64,000 nt of DNA from Artemisia argyi (GCA_030686995.1 CM060691.1:58043338-58107337), one strand, 5' to 3'; counted from the first letter of the stretch, positions 21,401 to 32,526 are shown. Translations and numbers: made by a program. Notes: generated by a model from the letters alone, not told the origin.

Positions 21401-24400
21401 TACCAACCGAGCAACCGACATCACTGCCCCATGAATTAACCAGGTTCTCGTTTATACCAATTCCAATTAGCGTGCTCTTTAAGAAATTGATCTTTAACCC
21501 TGCTGACAACTGAAAACATCGAAGAACCCTCTTTATATTTAATATATTTTCTTTATTAGCGCCACAAAATATTAGTGTATCATCAGCAAATTGTAAGTGA
21601 GATATCGCAAAAGGTTTTACTCGACCAGCATCTACACCCGTAAACAACCCAACCTGAACAGCTTTGGTAAGCAACACATTTAAACCTTCGCTCACAATAT
21701 TAAACAAGAAAGGAGATAGAGGGTCGCCTTGTCTCAACCCTCTCTTCATCGAAAAGAAATCCGTTGGAGAGCCATTAACTAAGACAGCAGCTCTTGCCGA
21801 AGATAAACAAAACGATATCCACTTTCTCCATTTTTGACCAAACTTCATCTCTTCCAAAACCCTATCCACAAATATCCATTCAACCGTATCGTAAGCCTTC
21901 TCAAAATCGACCTTAAAAATTAATCCGTCTTCTTTTGATTTTTTTTAACGAATGAATAACTTCATTGGTAATTAAAATACAATCTAGGATTTGTCTTTTC
22001 TTCATGAAAGCAAACTGTGATTGCCCGATTATCGACTCCATAACAGGTTTAAGTCTCCCCGCTAGCACTTTAGCCAACACTTTGTAATGAATTGCATGTT
22101 AGCTTAAAACATTTAATCTTCCTCTCTTTTGCATTCCAATTACTTCATTTTACATGCTGTTTTACTGTAAATTCTGCTTAATTGTATTAATTTCTTCAAC
22201 TACTGATCGAGTCCTAGAAAATCATATGTACCGTTGGTGTATGAGATTTATTTATAAAAAAAAACTCAAGTACATAGAAAAGACAAATATAATGATTGAG
22301 CTGCATATACATGCAGGATATCTCCCTTCTTCATGGCCTAGGAATAAAGTTTGTTCTTGTTCCAGGAACACATGTACAGATCGACAGCCTATTAGTGGAG
22401 AAAGGTTAGTACATAGTAGCTTATTTGATTGTTTTTATTTCTATAATATTTCGGGTTGTCATGGATGCAAACTTCAGGCATTTTGTAGAAAATGTTTAGG
22501 TTACACTGTAAAAGTTGTTATTAATAAACATAATGTTGAATGTATATCACAGGATGTGAGCCCAAGTATGTTGGAAGATATAGAATTACTGACCCCGATT
22601 CTCTAAAGGCAGCAATGGATTCGGCTGGGAGAATTACTCAGATGATTCAAGCTAAGCTGTCTCCGGGTCCCTCTTTAAACAACATCCATCGACATGGATA
22701 CAACAGTCGATCTCACGCAAGTGTCGGTGTTGCTAGTGGTAATTTCCTTGCAGCCAAGGTACAAATATTAGAAATTTATGTATGTATTAGTTGCAATTAA
22801 GCTGGATACATTTTGTTACTGTAATTGTATGTTTTGGCAGAAATGAGGAGTAGTTGAAGGCGTTGATTATGGAGCACTAGGTGAAGTAAAGAAAATAGAT
22901 GTTCCTCGTATCCGTGAAAATCTGGATGCTCACTCTATTGTGATCCTAAGTAATCTCGGATATTCAAGCTCTGGGGATGTATTAAATTGCAAGTACGTTA
23001 TTTGGCTTTTGCTAATAGGTACCCTTGTACTAAATGACGTAACCAGATGATATAAAACTTTGCAAGAACTTATTCCAAATTTTCATGACCCAAGATAAAC
23101 ATATAAATACTGAACTACAATTGTACCATCTATATGAACTATATATTGTGAAGACTAAAAAATTGACAATAAAAGAACAATTTTAGTCACATGTCGGTTA
23201 ATTCACATGTGAATACGTTCAAATTCAAGGGTGAATAAAAGTCGAAATATAGTGTTACCATTTAAAGCTTCCCTAAGGTAAGTGTATATACAAGTGTTTA
23301 CTTAATAGTGCTACTTGCGCACAATGATGCAGCACATATGAAGTTGCCACAGCTTGTGCATTGGCTCTTGAAGCAGAGAAGCTTATATGTGTTATAGATG
23401 GTCCCGTATTGGATGAAATGGGCCGTCTCATTAGGTTTTTGACTCTTGAAGATGCAGACAGGCTAATTCGCGAGCGAGCCCAACAAAGTGAGATAGCTGC
23501 TAGTTACGTAAGAGCCACTGGTGAGGAAGACAGTACTAAATCACAAAATGGTAACGGATATAGTTCAACATTCCAAAATGGAGTTGGGTTTGACCATGGG
23601 AATGGGTTTTGGTCAAGTGGTTTTGCCATTGGTGGTCAAGAGAGACTCAGTAGATCAAATGGTTACCTCTCGGAATTGGCTGCTGCTGCTTATGTTTGCA
23701 GAGTAAGTCCTTTAAACAAAACAAAAGCACTTACCTTATCAAGTTTTCTTGTTGCTATTTTTAATATAGGCATTGACTTTATATTAGGGAGGTGTTCTAA
23801 GAGTTCATCTGCTAGATGGGAATATCGGTGGGGTACTATTGAAGGAATTGTATCAAAGAGATGGAGTTGGTACAATGGTTGCTAGGTATGCATTCTTATA
23901 TACCTAATGTCTTGCCTGTTTTTCTTGTTTTTATTTTTATTTTTCATGATGCGGCAACATGCAACAAGGTGTAAATGATGGGGCGTGAGGGCGTCTATGT
24001 TGCACCATAGGTGATGTTTACTGCATCTACATTATATCTTAAATTAAATGTATATTCTATACTTTTCAGTGACCTTTATGAAGGAGCAAGAAGTGCTGAG
24101 GTGACCGATCTTGAAGCAATAAGGCAACTTTTAAAACCTTTAGAAGATTCAGGCACTCTGATCATGAGGACTGATGATGAGGTTTGCACTAGTTATACTT
24201 TTTGATGTTTTGTAGCAGCAAACATATACTGTTCAAATGGATTAAATGTGAAATTCTTATTTTGTAGATGCTTAATGCATTTGGCTCGTTTTTTGTTGTG
24301 GAGAGAGAGAATCATATTATTGCATGTGCTGCGCTGATTCCTTTCTACAAAGACAATTGTGGCGAAGTTGCTGCTTTTGTTGTTTCTCCTGACTGTCGTG

Positions 24401-24868
24401 GACAAGGACAGGGGGACAAATTACTTGGTATAACCGTTAAACTCGTCTTTACACATATTTAAGTCTATAAATGAGTCATCTGTTGATGGTTGACACTTAT
24501 TTCAAACATGCAGAATACATTGAGAAGAAAGCATCTGCCAATGGTTTGCGAACGCTTTTCTTGCTGACAACTCGCACAGAAGATTGGTAAATTTTCTATA
24601 CTTTGGTACTTTTTGTGCCAAAAAATATATAAAAATACATAATACACCTGCTCTACCATGATATGATTGTTGCGACTATAAATATTCTTTTGAATACTGT
24701 TATTATGTGGGCAGGTTTGTGAGGCGTGGTTACTCGGAGTGCTCAATCGAGTCGATACCCGATGAAAGGAGAAAGAGGATCAACCGTTCACGTGGATCTA
24801 AGTACTACATGAAACAACTGCTACCAGATACTAGTGGGATTCGCGTTAATAACAGTTTTGCTGAATGA
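18488..24868 (+). CDS. NAGS: N-acetylglutamate synthase (ten exons), with an in-frame TGA
   Basis: Amino-acid N-acetyltransferase, the first step of arginine synthesis in the plastid (acetyl-CoA + glutamate). Exons read from GT-AG borders: 18488-18808, 22317-22404, 22553-22758, 22841-22992, 23333-23702, 23788-23885, 24070-24181, 24268-24427, 24514-24586, 24715-24868. They total 1734 nt and stay in one frame throughout. Residues from about 70 to 330 form the amino-acid-kinase-like domain ([37 protein letters not shown]). The GNAT domain has the acetyl-CoA loop CRGQGQGD at about residues 492-499 and ends [13 protein letters not shown]. Codon 207 (22844-22846) is TGA where the family has Arg, a change expected from CGA by CpG decay. 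Unless this is an error or one allele, the product is truncated. Exon 1 gives a 70-residue leader that is not a textbook transit peptide. Intron 1 holds an antisense LINE. Confidence 0.9.
19063..19145 (+). pseudogene. Decayed echo of NAGS exon 1 inside intron 1
   Basis: In one frame this stretch reads [14 protein letters not shown], closely matching [16 protein letters not shown] in exon 1 about 350 bp upstream. The preceding bases (gacaagc, then gaagtt and agagaaact) align with the exon segment coding KFVEMMREA. The copy is too diverged, and its surroundings too AT-rich, to be a working exon. It is best explained as an old partial duplication of exon 1. Confidence 0.65.
19339..22082 (-). mobile_element. 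5'-truncated LINE inserted antisense in NAGS intron 1
   Basis: A 2.74-kb non-LTR retrotransposon bounded by a 15-bp target duplication, tgtaatgaattgcat, at 19324-19338 and 22083-22097. The poly-A tail (19339-19358 as T on plus) marks its 3' end. The remaining protein starts within the RT domain. The main open part at 21869-20421 has [13 protein letters not shown] and the catalytic FADD in [11 protein letters not shown]. It is followed by zf-RVT (20485-20075, [18 protein letters not shown]) and an RNase H domain ([12 protein letters not shown], with a continuation at 19697-19500). Frames break at least four times: an A8 run near 21940-21948, near 20470, near 20077 and near 19720. It therefore cannot be autonomous. 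It belongs to a different LINE branch from the copy at 3.7 kb. Confidence 0.92.
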
Positions 24869-24896
24869 ATGTTAAAACGTTCCATGTAATGTGTTT

Positions 24897-25250
24897 TGTG
24901 AGCGTGTAATCTTGCATGCTACTTCTCGGACAGAAGAAACTCCAAGGACCAAACGTGTTCGTTATAAAGTAAATAACCGAATAGCGGTTAAGTTAGTTAT
25001 TTCCAGAAGTTAGTTAATAACCGAAAAGGTGTGTTGTTTGGTTTGTACCTGTTCGAATGAAACAGAACCAACACAACCTTCTATTGAAACGTTGCAATGG
25101 TTCGAACACAACCATTCGCTTAGTATAAGTACTTATGAATTTGTAACATTGCATTGGTTAGACAATATAAGTTATCTTTTGTTATTTTTAGTTTGCAAAT
25201 CAATAATTGTTTCACCAACACATCGATCCACATATACACTTGGGACAACA
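24897..25250 (+). repeat. 5' LTR of the copia element
   Basis: 354 bp, starts TGTGAGCGTG and ends GACAACA, so it has the TG...CA termini. Identical to the 3' LTR except for one T/G difference (in 'ttattttta' near 25188) and the lack of a 9-bp 'gttaagtta' repeat unit. Confidence 0.97.
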
Positions 25251-25252
25251 TT

Positions 25253-25266
25253 TGGCATCAAGAGCC
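25253..25266 (+). other. Primer-binding site (initiator tRNA-Met type)
   Basis: TGGCATCAAGAGCC begins 2 bp after the LTR and resembles the usual plant copia PBS TGGTATCAGAGC, with one substitution and one extra A. About 1.27 kb of A-rich untranslated leader follows before the gag start. Confidence 0.7.
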
Positions 25267-26536
25267 TTGTTGGATATCTCGTTACAACCAGAAAACAAAC
25301 CCAGAAATCCAGAATCTAGTGTATCGAGTTACAGAAACCAGAATCCAAACCCAGAAACCCACGACCAGAAAATAACGCAAACCTTTGATCCTTGTTACAT
25401 TAGAAAGGTTGCATAGATAACTTAGGGACATAAGAAAAACCGTATACATTTTTCTTTGTGTCGAAATTTGCAAACGAAAAAGGTTACCATTCAGAAAACG
25501 TTGGTACTTTGGTTTGTTGTGATTCGTACGCCACAGCAAAACCAGAAACTTGGAAGATCTTCTTATTAAGTTAACAACAAGAAACGTACTTGTGTGTTCT
25601 CTACTACAACACAACAAGAGAAGATTAGACGTCTAGAAAGATCGTGTACAAAGTTGGTACGCAAGAAGAAGAAGCGCGCAGCAGAAGCAGAAAAAGAAAA
25701 ACAAATTGGCATTGCTTGGATTTAGAGATAGATACCGGTACATACAAACATATATACGAAGAGTAGGCACGTTGGCAATACAAGAAGCAACAACAAGTTT
25801 GAAGAAAACTGAAGCGAATTGATCACTCACTTCACAAAAGAAAGAATACCGACTAGGTATTAGGCGTTGTTGATAAACGGTGTGGACAAGAAATAAAGAA
25901 CGAGAAGGAGTATTGTGAGAGCAACGTTGCACAAGAAGCAAGCAATAGCAGGAACGACAAACAAAGAAATTTGTTTAGATGTTGATTTGTGATTTTGGTA
26001 CTACGAGTACTAAAAGAAGAAGGAGAGCAATATATATTTTGCTATGGTATTATTGTTACCGAGAAGGAGACTTGGATTAAGAGAAACAACGACAACAAAT
26101 TCTGAAGGTTGATCGTGGCCAGAAATTCAATTCGAGTAGAAATTTTTGGAGTAAGCCTATACATAACAAGGGTACGAGGCAGAGTAGTAGGAGCCAAGTC
26201 AAGAAGAAAAGGAACAACGTGGAAATTTGGTTAATAAAACTCGACAACCAGATTTGAAAGGAGACGAGGAAAGATTAGTACGTGGTTGATATATCTCTTT
26301 GTATCGACACACAAGTGGGAATGCAAAACAATACGAGGTCACGTTATCATTATTGGATTTCATTTATACGTTTATAGTATAGATAGTCATTATTAGGAAA
26401 TCCCGAGAACTATATTTGATCCCTGTATTACTAGGATTCCCGGATAACTATTTCTATTCCCCGTAGTAGTAAGGTTATACCATACTAGTTAGATTTCCCA
26501 TATAAGTCAAAAGTGAAGATCGTAAACACATCTAGA

Positions 26537-27766
26537 ATGTCGGGTGGAGATGACACTAACGTCAATAGCACTGTAGTTAAACCCATTACACCGCTTACAC
26601 AATATCAATGTCCTAAACTCAAAACCACAAACTATACTGTTTAGGCTATTCAAATTAAGGTCATATTAGAAGCACATGGTTTATGGGAGACTATAGAACC
26701 TAAAGAAAACACTCAAGCCGATGATAAGAAGGATAAGGGACCTATTGCCCTCCTATATCAAGCATTAACCGAGGATGTGATATTACAAGTAGCAAGTTGT
26801 AACACTGCTAGAGAATTATGGGAATCACTGAAAAAGAGACACGTTGGAGAAGAAAGAGTGCAACAAGCACGATTACAATCCCTAATGATAGGATTTAATG
26901 CCCTTCAAATGAAGGATGAAGAGACGGTGGATGCATTTACAGATAAACTAAATGGTTATGCCACGAAGGCAAAAGAATTAGGAAAAACCTTGGATGAATC
27001 ACTTTTAGTACGAAAACTATTAGACTCCACACCAGATAGGTTCATTCAGATAGTAGCATCCATAGAACAGACAAGTGATCTAGATGATATCACCCTAGAT
27101 GAGATCACTGGAAAATTAAAAGCATTCGAGGAAAGGATAAAACTCCGAAAGGGAGGACAAGCAGAAAGCCAGGATAACCTATTATTCGCACAAGGCGATC
27201 ACTCTAGACATAAGAAACATTTCAACAGGAATAGGGGTAAATCAAACTACACAAAAGGAAACTGGCAGAATAAAGGAAATAGAGACAACTCGAATGGAGA
27301 AAACCCAACTCACAATGGTAAGTATAATAGAAATAGAGGTGAGTGGAAGAAGAAGATTAAATGTTTCAATTGCGGGAAACATGGACACTTTCAGAAAGAA
27401 TGTAGAAAACCACCAACAACTCAAGAACAATCAAACCTTATCTATGAAGATGATGAACCATCACAGTTAATGACTACACATGAAGAAGTATTGTTAAATG
27501 AAGGACAAATACAACCCGGAAAGTATGCTACAACAGATGATAGCATATGGTATTTAGATAATGGTGCAAGCAACCATATGACGGGAACAAAGAGTCATTT
27601 TAAAGATATAGACGAAAGTATCACTGGACGCGTTCGTTTTGGAGATGGATCATATGTAGAGATAAAGGGTAGAGGTTCAATAATATTAGGATGTAGAAAC
27701 AAGGAGCAGAAGGTGATAACAGATGTTTACTCATACCAAACCTTAAGAGCAACATACTTAGTATAG
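26537..27766 (+). pseudogene. Copia gag and protease frame, interrupted
   Basis: Starts at ATG 26537. Codon 36 is TAG (26642-26644) at a place where related gag proteins have Trp. The frame is then open from 26645 to 27766. It holds the copia gag core (RELWESLKKRHVGEERVQQA), one CCHC zinc knuckle (CFNCGKHGHFQKEC, 27361-27402) that binds RNA, and the protease active-site region WYLDNGASNHMTG, where DNGA is a known variant of DSGA or DTGA. The frame is lost near 27731-27735 through an apparent 1-nt deletion just beyond the protease. A second stop, TAA at 27865-27867, lies before the integrase. The product would be the capsid precursor and its processing enzyme. Confidence 0.9.
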
Positions 27767-27867
27767 GACAACTTACTGAAATAGGTTGTAAGATTATAAT
27801 GGACGGAAACAAGCTGACTTTGTATGATAAGAAGAAGAAGTTGTTGATGAAGGTAGAAAGGTCGTAA

Positions 27868-30723
27868 AATAGACTTTACAGTATTAGATTACAGATAGAA
27901 GCACCTATATGCCTCTTAGCAAATGTGAATAATCAAGCATGGTTATGGCACGCTAGATTAGGTCATCTGAACTTTGACGATATTAGCAAGATGACAAGAA
28001 AGGGTTTAGTAGAAGGAATACCAAGAATAAACCATACTGGACAAGTATGTGATGCATGTTTACTAGGAAAACATAGCAGAACACCATTTCCCAATCAAGC
28101 TAAATTCAGATCCAAGAACCCACTAGACTTAGTTTATGGAGATCTCTGTGGTCCCATAAGTCCAACAACACAATCTGGAAAGAAACTCATCTTCTTACTA
28201 GTAGATGATTGTACACGTTACATGTGGGCTTATTTTCTAACAACTAAGGATCAAGCCTTCAACATATTTAAGGAATTTAGACAACAGATTGAGATGGAGT
28301 TGAGATTGAAGCTAAGAATGCTAAGAACAGATAGAGGGGGTGAATTTACATCACATGAATTCACCAAGTACTGTAAAGAGAGTGGAATAGCAAGACAGTT
28401 AACAACACCATACTCACCGCAACAGAATGGAGTAGTTGAAAGAAAGAATAGAACGGTGTTATCAACTACCAGAAGTATGATGAAAGCGATGAAGTTACCC
28501 TTAACTTTTTGGGCGGAAGCAGTAAAGCATGCCATTTATATTCTAAATAGGGTACCTACACGAGCACTAGAAGATAAAACACCATATGAAGCACTCTACA
28601 AGAGAAAACCGAACCTAGAAAACCTTAGAATATTCGGATGCACAGCTTATGCTAAGATAACCATACCTCACTTGAAGAAGTTAGATGATAGAAGCATACC
28701 GATGGTTTATTTAGGAGTAGAGGAAGGATCAAAAGCTTGTAGGCTATATGATCCAGTAAGAAAGAAGAAACATGTTAGTAGGGACGTAAAGTTTATGGAA
28801 ACGAAACCGTGGAATTGGGATAAGAATGGAGATGATACGGATACACAAGACACATTTTGGACTAGTTTTGTGGTAGACGAAGTTGATAATGGAAATCCTA
28901 CACCAATCAACATAGAAAACATAGATAACACGTATCATGAAGAAGATCAAATACTGGATCCAATACCAGATCCAATACCTGATCCAGCATCACCAATTAC
29001 ACCACCAACATACAATTACGAACCCAACTCAGAAAGTGAAAGACAAACTACTATTAGTTCATTTGGAAGCTCAGAAAGATATGATCACAGACCAGTACGA
29101 GGGTTAAAAGACATCACTGAAATCTATCAACATGCACAACAAGTAGAAACTTCAAGTTTATTTTTCATTGAAGAAGAACCCCGTAACTACAAGGAAGCAT
29201 CAAAAGACGAGAAATGGATTGAGGCCATGAAAATTGAATTAGATTCAATCAATAAGAATCACACATGGACCCTCACAGATTTGCCAGAAAATCAGAAGGC
29301 AATCGGACTCAAATGGGTTTATAAAACCAAGAGAGATGCACACGGAAAGATCATTAGATATAAAGCCAGATTAGTAGCAAAAGGTTATGTACAAGAACAA
29401 GGAATAGACTTTGATGAAGTATTCGCACCAGTTGCTAGGATTGAGACAGTTCGTTTAATATTAGCACTAGCAGCATATCATGGATGGCAAGTACACCACT
29501 TAGATGTAAAATCAGCATTTTTACATGGAGAATTAAAGGAAGAAGTCTATGTTACACAACCTGAAGGCTTTATTCAGCAAGGAAACCAAGGAAAAGTATA
29601 CAAGCTAACAAAAGCTTTGTATGGCTTAAGACAAGCACCAAGAGCTTGGAATGTAAAGCTTGATCAAACCTTGAAGTCATTAGATTTTAAGAAATGTAAT
29701 CTAGAACAAGCAGTCTACACAAAAAGAAGCAAGAGTTCAACACTTATCGTTGGAGTATATGTAGATGATTTAATAATCACGGGCACTCCAAAGAAAGAGA
29801 TAGACTTGTTCAAATCCCAGATGGAAGATAAATTTGAAATGAGCGACTTAGGATTGCTAGCATATTACCTTGGGATAGAAGTTACACAGACAGGAGGAGA
29901 GATTACAATCAAGCAAACTGGATACATTAACAAGATCCTAAAAGAAACAAGTATGGCGGATAGCAATGATACGAAGATACCATTGGATCCCGGCACTAAG
30001 TTGGTCAAGGCGGAAGATGGAGAACCAGTTGACGCAACTTATTACCGAAGTTTAATTGGAAGCCTAAGATACTTATTACATACAAGACCGGATCTTAGTT
30101 ACTCAGTCGGACTACTTAGCAGATTTATGCAAGACCCAAAGGATCATCACCTGAAGGCAGTGAAACAAGTAATCCGATATGTGAAAGGAACAAAAGAACA
30201 TGGAATCATATACAAGAAGGAAGGCGGCTGCAAGATAACAGGTTATAGTGACAGTAGTTATGGAATCAATACCGATCAAGGAAAAGGAACTACTGGAGTC
30301 GTATTTTACTTTGGAGAGTCACCTATTACCTGGTGTACTCAGAAGCAACCAACAGTGGCGCTATCATCATGTGAATCAGAATTCATGGCGGCTACTGCAG
30401 CAGCATGTCAAGCATTATGGTTAAAACGTTTACTTAGTGAACTGACTGGAATTGAAGAAAAGAGGATAACGCTCAGAGTTGACAACGTATCAGCTATAAC
30501 ACTCGTAAAGAACCCAGTATTTCATGGAAGGAGTAAACATATAGACATTTGCTATCATTTCATTCGGGAATGCGTAGAGAATGGTCATATAAATGTGGAA
30601 CACGTTAGTGGAGAACTACAAAGAGCAGACATCTTAACAAAAGCTTTACCAAGACTCAAGTTTGCAACTATGAGACAAATGCTCGGAGTTCAAGACTTAG
30701 GACGAAGCAACATTCAAGATTAA
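27868..30723 (+). CDS. Copia pol: integrase, reverse transcriptase, RNase H
   Basis: An uninterrupted frame; the first ATG is at 27925 (932 aa). In order it has: a GAG-pre-integrase zinc domain (HARLGH, then CDACLLGK); the integrase core with the D,D-35-E residues seen in VYGDLCGP, RTDRGGEF and QQNGVVERKNR; reverse transcriptase from about residue 430 with the catalytic YVDD in GVYVDDLIITG; and RNase H (YSDSSYG, SSCESEFMA, LRVDN). The frame ends 9 bp before the 3' LTR. It would normally be translated as one polyprotein with gag, from which it is separated here by the frameshift and TAA, so this copy is unlikely to be expressed as such. Confidence 0.95.
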   Translation, partial: NRLYSIRLQIEAPICLLANVNNQAWLWHARLGHLNFDDISKMTRKGLVEGIPRINHTGQVCDACLLGKHSRTPFPNQAKFRSKNPLDLVYGDLCGPISPTTQSGKKLIFLLVDDCTRYMWAYFLTTKDQAFNIFKEFRQQIEMELRLKLRMLRTDRGGEFTSHEFTKYCKESGIARQLTTPYSPQQNGVVERKNRTVLSTTRSMMKAMKLPLTFWAEAVKHAIYILNRVPTRALEDKTPYEALYKRKPNLENLRIFGCTAYAKITIPHLKKLDDRSIPMVYLGVEEGSKACRLYDPVRKKKHVSRDVKFMETKPWNWDKNGDDTDTQDTFWTSFVVDEVDNGNPTPINIENIDNTYHEEDQILDPIPDPIPDPASPITPPTYNYEPNSESERQTTISSFGSSERYDHRPVRGLKDITEIYQHAQQVETSSLFFIEEEPRNYKEASKDEKWIEAMKIELDSINKNHTWTLTDLPENQKAIGLKWVYKTKRDAHGKIIRYKARLVAKGYVQEQGIDFDEVFAPVARIETVRLILALAAYHGWQVHHLDVKSAFLHGELKEEVYVTQPEGFIQQGNQGKVYKLTKALYGLRQAPRAWNVKLDQTLKSLDFKKCNLEQAVYTKRSKSSTLIVGVYVDDLIITGTPKKEIDLFKSQMEDKFEMSDLGLLAYYLGIEVTQTGGEITIKQTGYINKILKETSMADSNDTKIPLDPGTKLVKAEDGEPVDATYYRSLIGSLRYLLHTRPDLSYSVGLLSRFMQDPKDHHLKAVKQVIRYVKGTKEHGIIYKKEGGCKITGYSDSSYGINTDQGKGTTGVVFYFGESPITWCTQKQPTVALSSCESEFMAATAAACQALWLKRLLSELTGIEEKRITLRVDNVSAITLVKNPVFHGRSKHIDICYHFIRECVENGHINVEHVSGELQRADILTKALPRLKFATMRQMLGVQDLGRSNIQD

Positions 30724-30732
30724 GGAGGAGAA
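30722..30732 (+). other. Polypurine tract of the copia element
   Basis: AAGGAGGAGAA directly precedes the 3' LTR, the expected plus-strand primer site. Confidence 0.85.
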
Positions 30733-31095
30733 TGTGAGCGTGTAATCTTGCATGCTACTTCTCGGACAGAAGAAACTCCAAGGACCAAACGTGTTCGTTA
30801 TAAAGTAAATAACCGAATAGCGGTTAAGTTAGTTAAGTTAGTTATTTCCAGAAGTTAGTTAATAACCGAAAAGGTGTGTTGTTTGGTTTGTACCTGTTCG
30901 AATGAAACAGAACCAACACAACCTTCTATTGAAACGTTGCAATGGTTCGAACACAACCATTCGCTTAGTATAAGTACTTATGAATTTGTAACATTGCATT
31001 GGTTAGACAATATAAGTTATCTTTTGTTATTGTTAGTTTGCAAATCAATAATTGTTTCACCAACACATCGATCCACATATACACTTGGGACAACA
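30733..31095 (+). repeat. 3' LTR of the copia element
   Basis: 363 bp, TGTGAGCGTG to GACAACA. It matches the 5' LTR apart from one substitution and an extra 9-bp unit near 30830-30840. Followed by the TGTTT target duplication. Confidence 0.97.
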
Positions 31096-31100
31096 TGTTT

Positions 31101-32098
31101 TACCTTGTAAATTTGTAATTAACTGGCAACTAACAGTTTCAAATGGTAACTTTTGTTATTGGTAACGTATTTGGCTATTCACATTTACTAGGAGAAATTT
31201 GTACCTACTGCAAGACATCAGATCAGAATTAAGCATTAAAACACAGGTATGATGAGATTTATTCTAGCTTGCTATGTAAATCAAATATTTCAGCCAATTT
31301 TACAAAAGATGTAGTAGAAGTCATTAAAAATTATAAATGTTTTATACGATGATTTGTAGAAAGCAGCGCAGAGAAATGAAAGGAAGTGCATAATTCTAAT
31401 TTATCAAAATCCGAAATCCAAGTAGCAGCAAACTCAGACTTGATTTGTCCATTGATTCTCTGGTGTTTTTCGAAGCCGCTTCCGTTTGAAGTTGTCTGAA
31501 AATGCCTTTTACCTTCGGTTTATAATTTTATGCTAATCATATATAGAACTTTTAAGCAAATCAAATATCATCTGCATATATATGTCTGTGCCTACAAAAA
31601 CAGGAGTTGTGACATATCACATACGTGCTCAAAAGGAGTGCGACTCCATGAGAACATTGTGGCGTAGGGAAGGTACACATAATCTTTATCCTTAATAAAA
31701 CATACCATCTGAATTGACCAATAACTTAGGGGTTCTTAGCATTTCTTTACACTTTAAGCAACTTTCAACCTATATGATCCGCCAATGAAAGACAGCCTGA
31801 ATTGACCCATTTTCAATATTGCTAGCTTTAGTCATGCAACCATGCAGAGCACATACAAACATACTACTACTACTATATAAAACTGACCCGTATATATTCT
31901 TTCATGTAGATTATTTAGCACATTAAGGGGCTGGTGCTTCTTGACCTTCCAAATTGTATTGATGCTAAAGCAGTGAACAAATTAAGAAAGTTTAGAAAAA
32001 GTACCGCCAAATTAAATACAGCAATAGATATAAATTATTGAGACTTATAAAACAAAAATATTTGGTATGTTTATGTAGATGAACAAAATGACTTAACT
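31101..32098. other. Former NAGS 3' flank, nothing recognised
   Basis: AT-rich sequence that adjoined the NAGS 3' end before the copia insertion. No open frame or repeat terminus was identified. Confidence 0.5.
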
Positions 32099-32455
32099 AC
32101 CAAGGGTGTTCATCGGTTAAACTTTTTTTAGGTGAAATCGAAACCGAACCAAACCTACTTCGAATTAGATTAAACCGAATTGAATTTGAATTCGGATTAA
32201 CCCGAGTAACATGAATTATATAATTTATATTTTTTTTTCTTTTAATTATATACAGTATATTTTTAGGGCAAAAAAATTTTTCAATCTCAAAAGATGTTAT
32301 ATTTATACTATTTTTTTGCATATATGAATATATAAAAAATATTAATGTGAATTCAGTTTTTGATTTGTGTTTTGCCAAAAGTATATCCAAACAAAAAACC
32401 GAATATTTAATTTGGTTTGTTTTATTAGACGGTTTCAGTTTTTGATTTTTCAATC
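32099..32455. repeat. ACCGAA-rich dispersed repeat (hAT-type MITE-like)
   Basis: Begins 'accaagggtgttcatcggtt' and ends with ACCGAA / TTTGGT words plus 'gacggtttcagtttttg'. It is the same class of repeat as at 17246, in a longer version with an AT-rich centre. Exact ends were not proven. Confidence 0.45.
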
Positions 32456-32488
32456 TCAATGCTACGCTGCTGCTTAATAAAGTGAGGG

Positions 32489-32526
<38 letters not shown>

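Larger units (their letters stand above)
24897..31095 (+). mobile_element. Ty1/copia retrotransposon, young but coding-defective
   Basis: A 6.2-kb full-length element: 5' LTR 24897-25250, primer-binding site, gag-protease frame, pol frame, polypurine tract, 3' LTR 30733-31095. TGTTT at 24892-24896 and 31096-31100 is the 5-bp target duplication. The domain order gag, protease, integrase, RT, RNase H defines copia. The two LTRs differ by one substitution and one 9-bp tandem duplication as I read them, so insertion was recent. Yet the coding region carries an early TAG, a frameshift and a TAA between protease and integrase, so this copy probably moved using proteins made by relatives. It sits 28 bp past the NAGS stop codon, within the expected 3' untranslated region and in the same orientation. 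Confidence 0.97.

Noticed and set aside
24193..24405. Antisense frames across the NAGS exons
   Set aside because: Shadows of the exon reading frames on the other strand.
27541..27590. Mutated copia protease active site (DNGA)
   Set aside because: DNGA occurs in many copia proteases as I recall, so it is not counted as a lesion.
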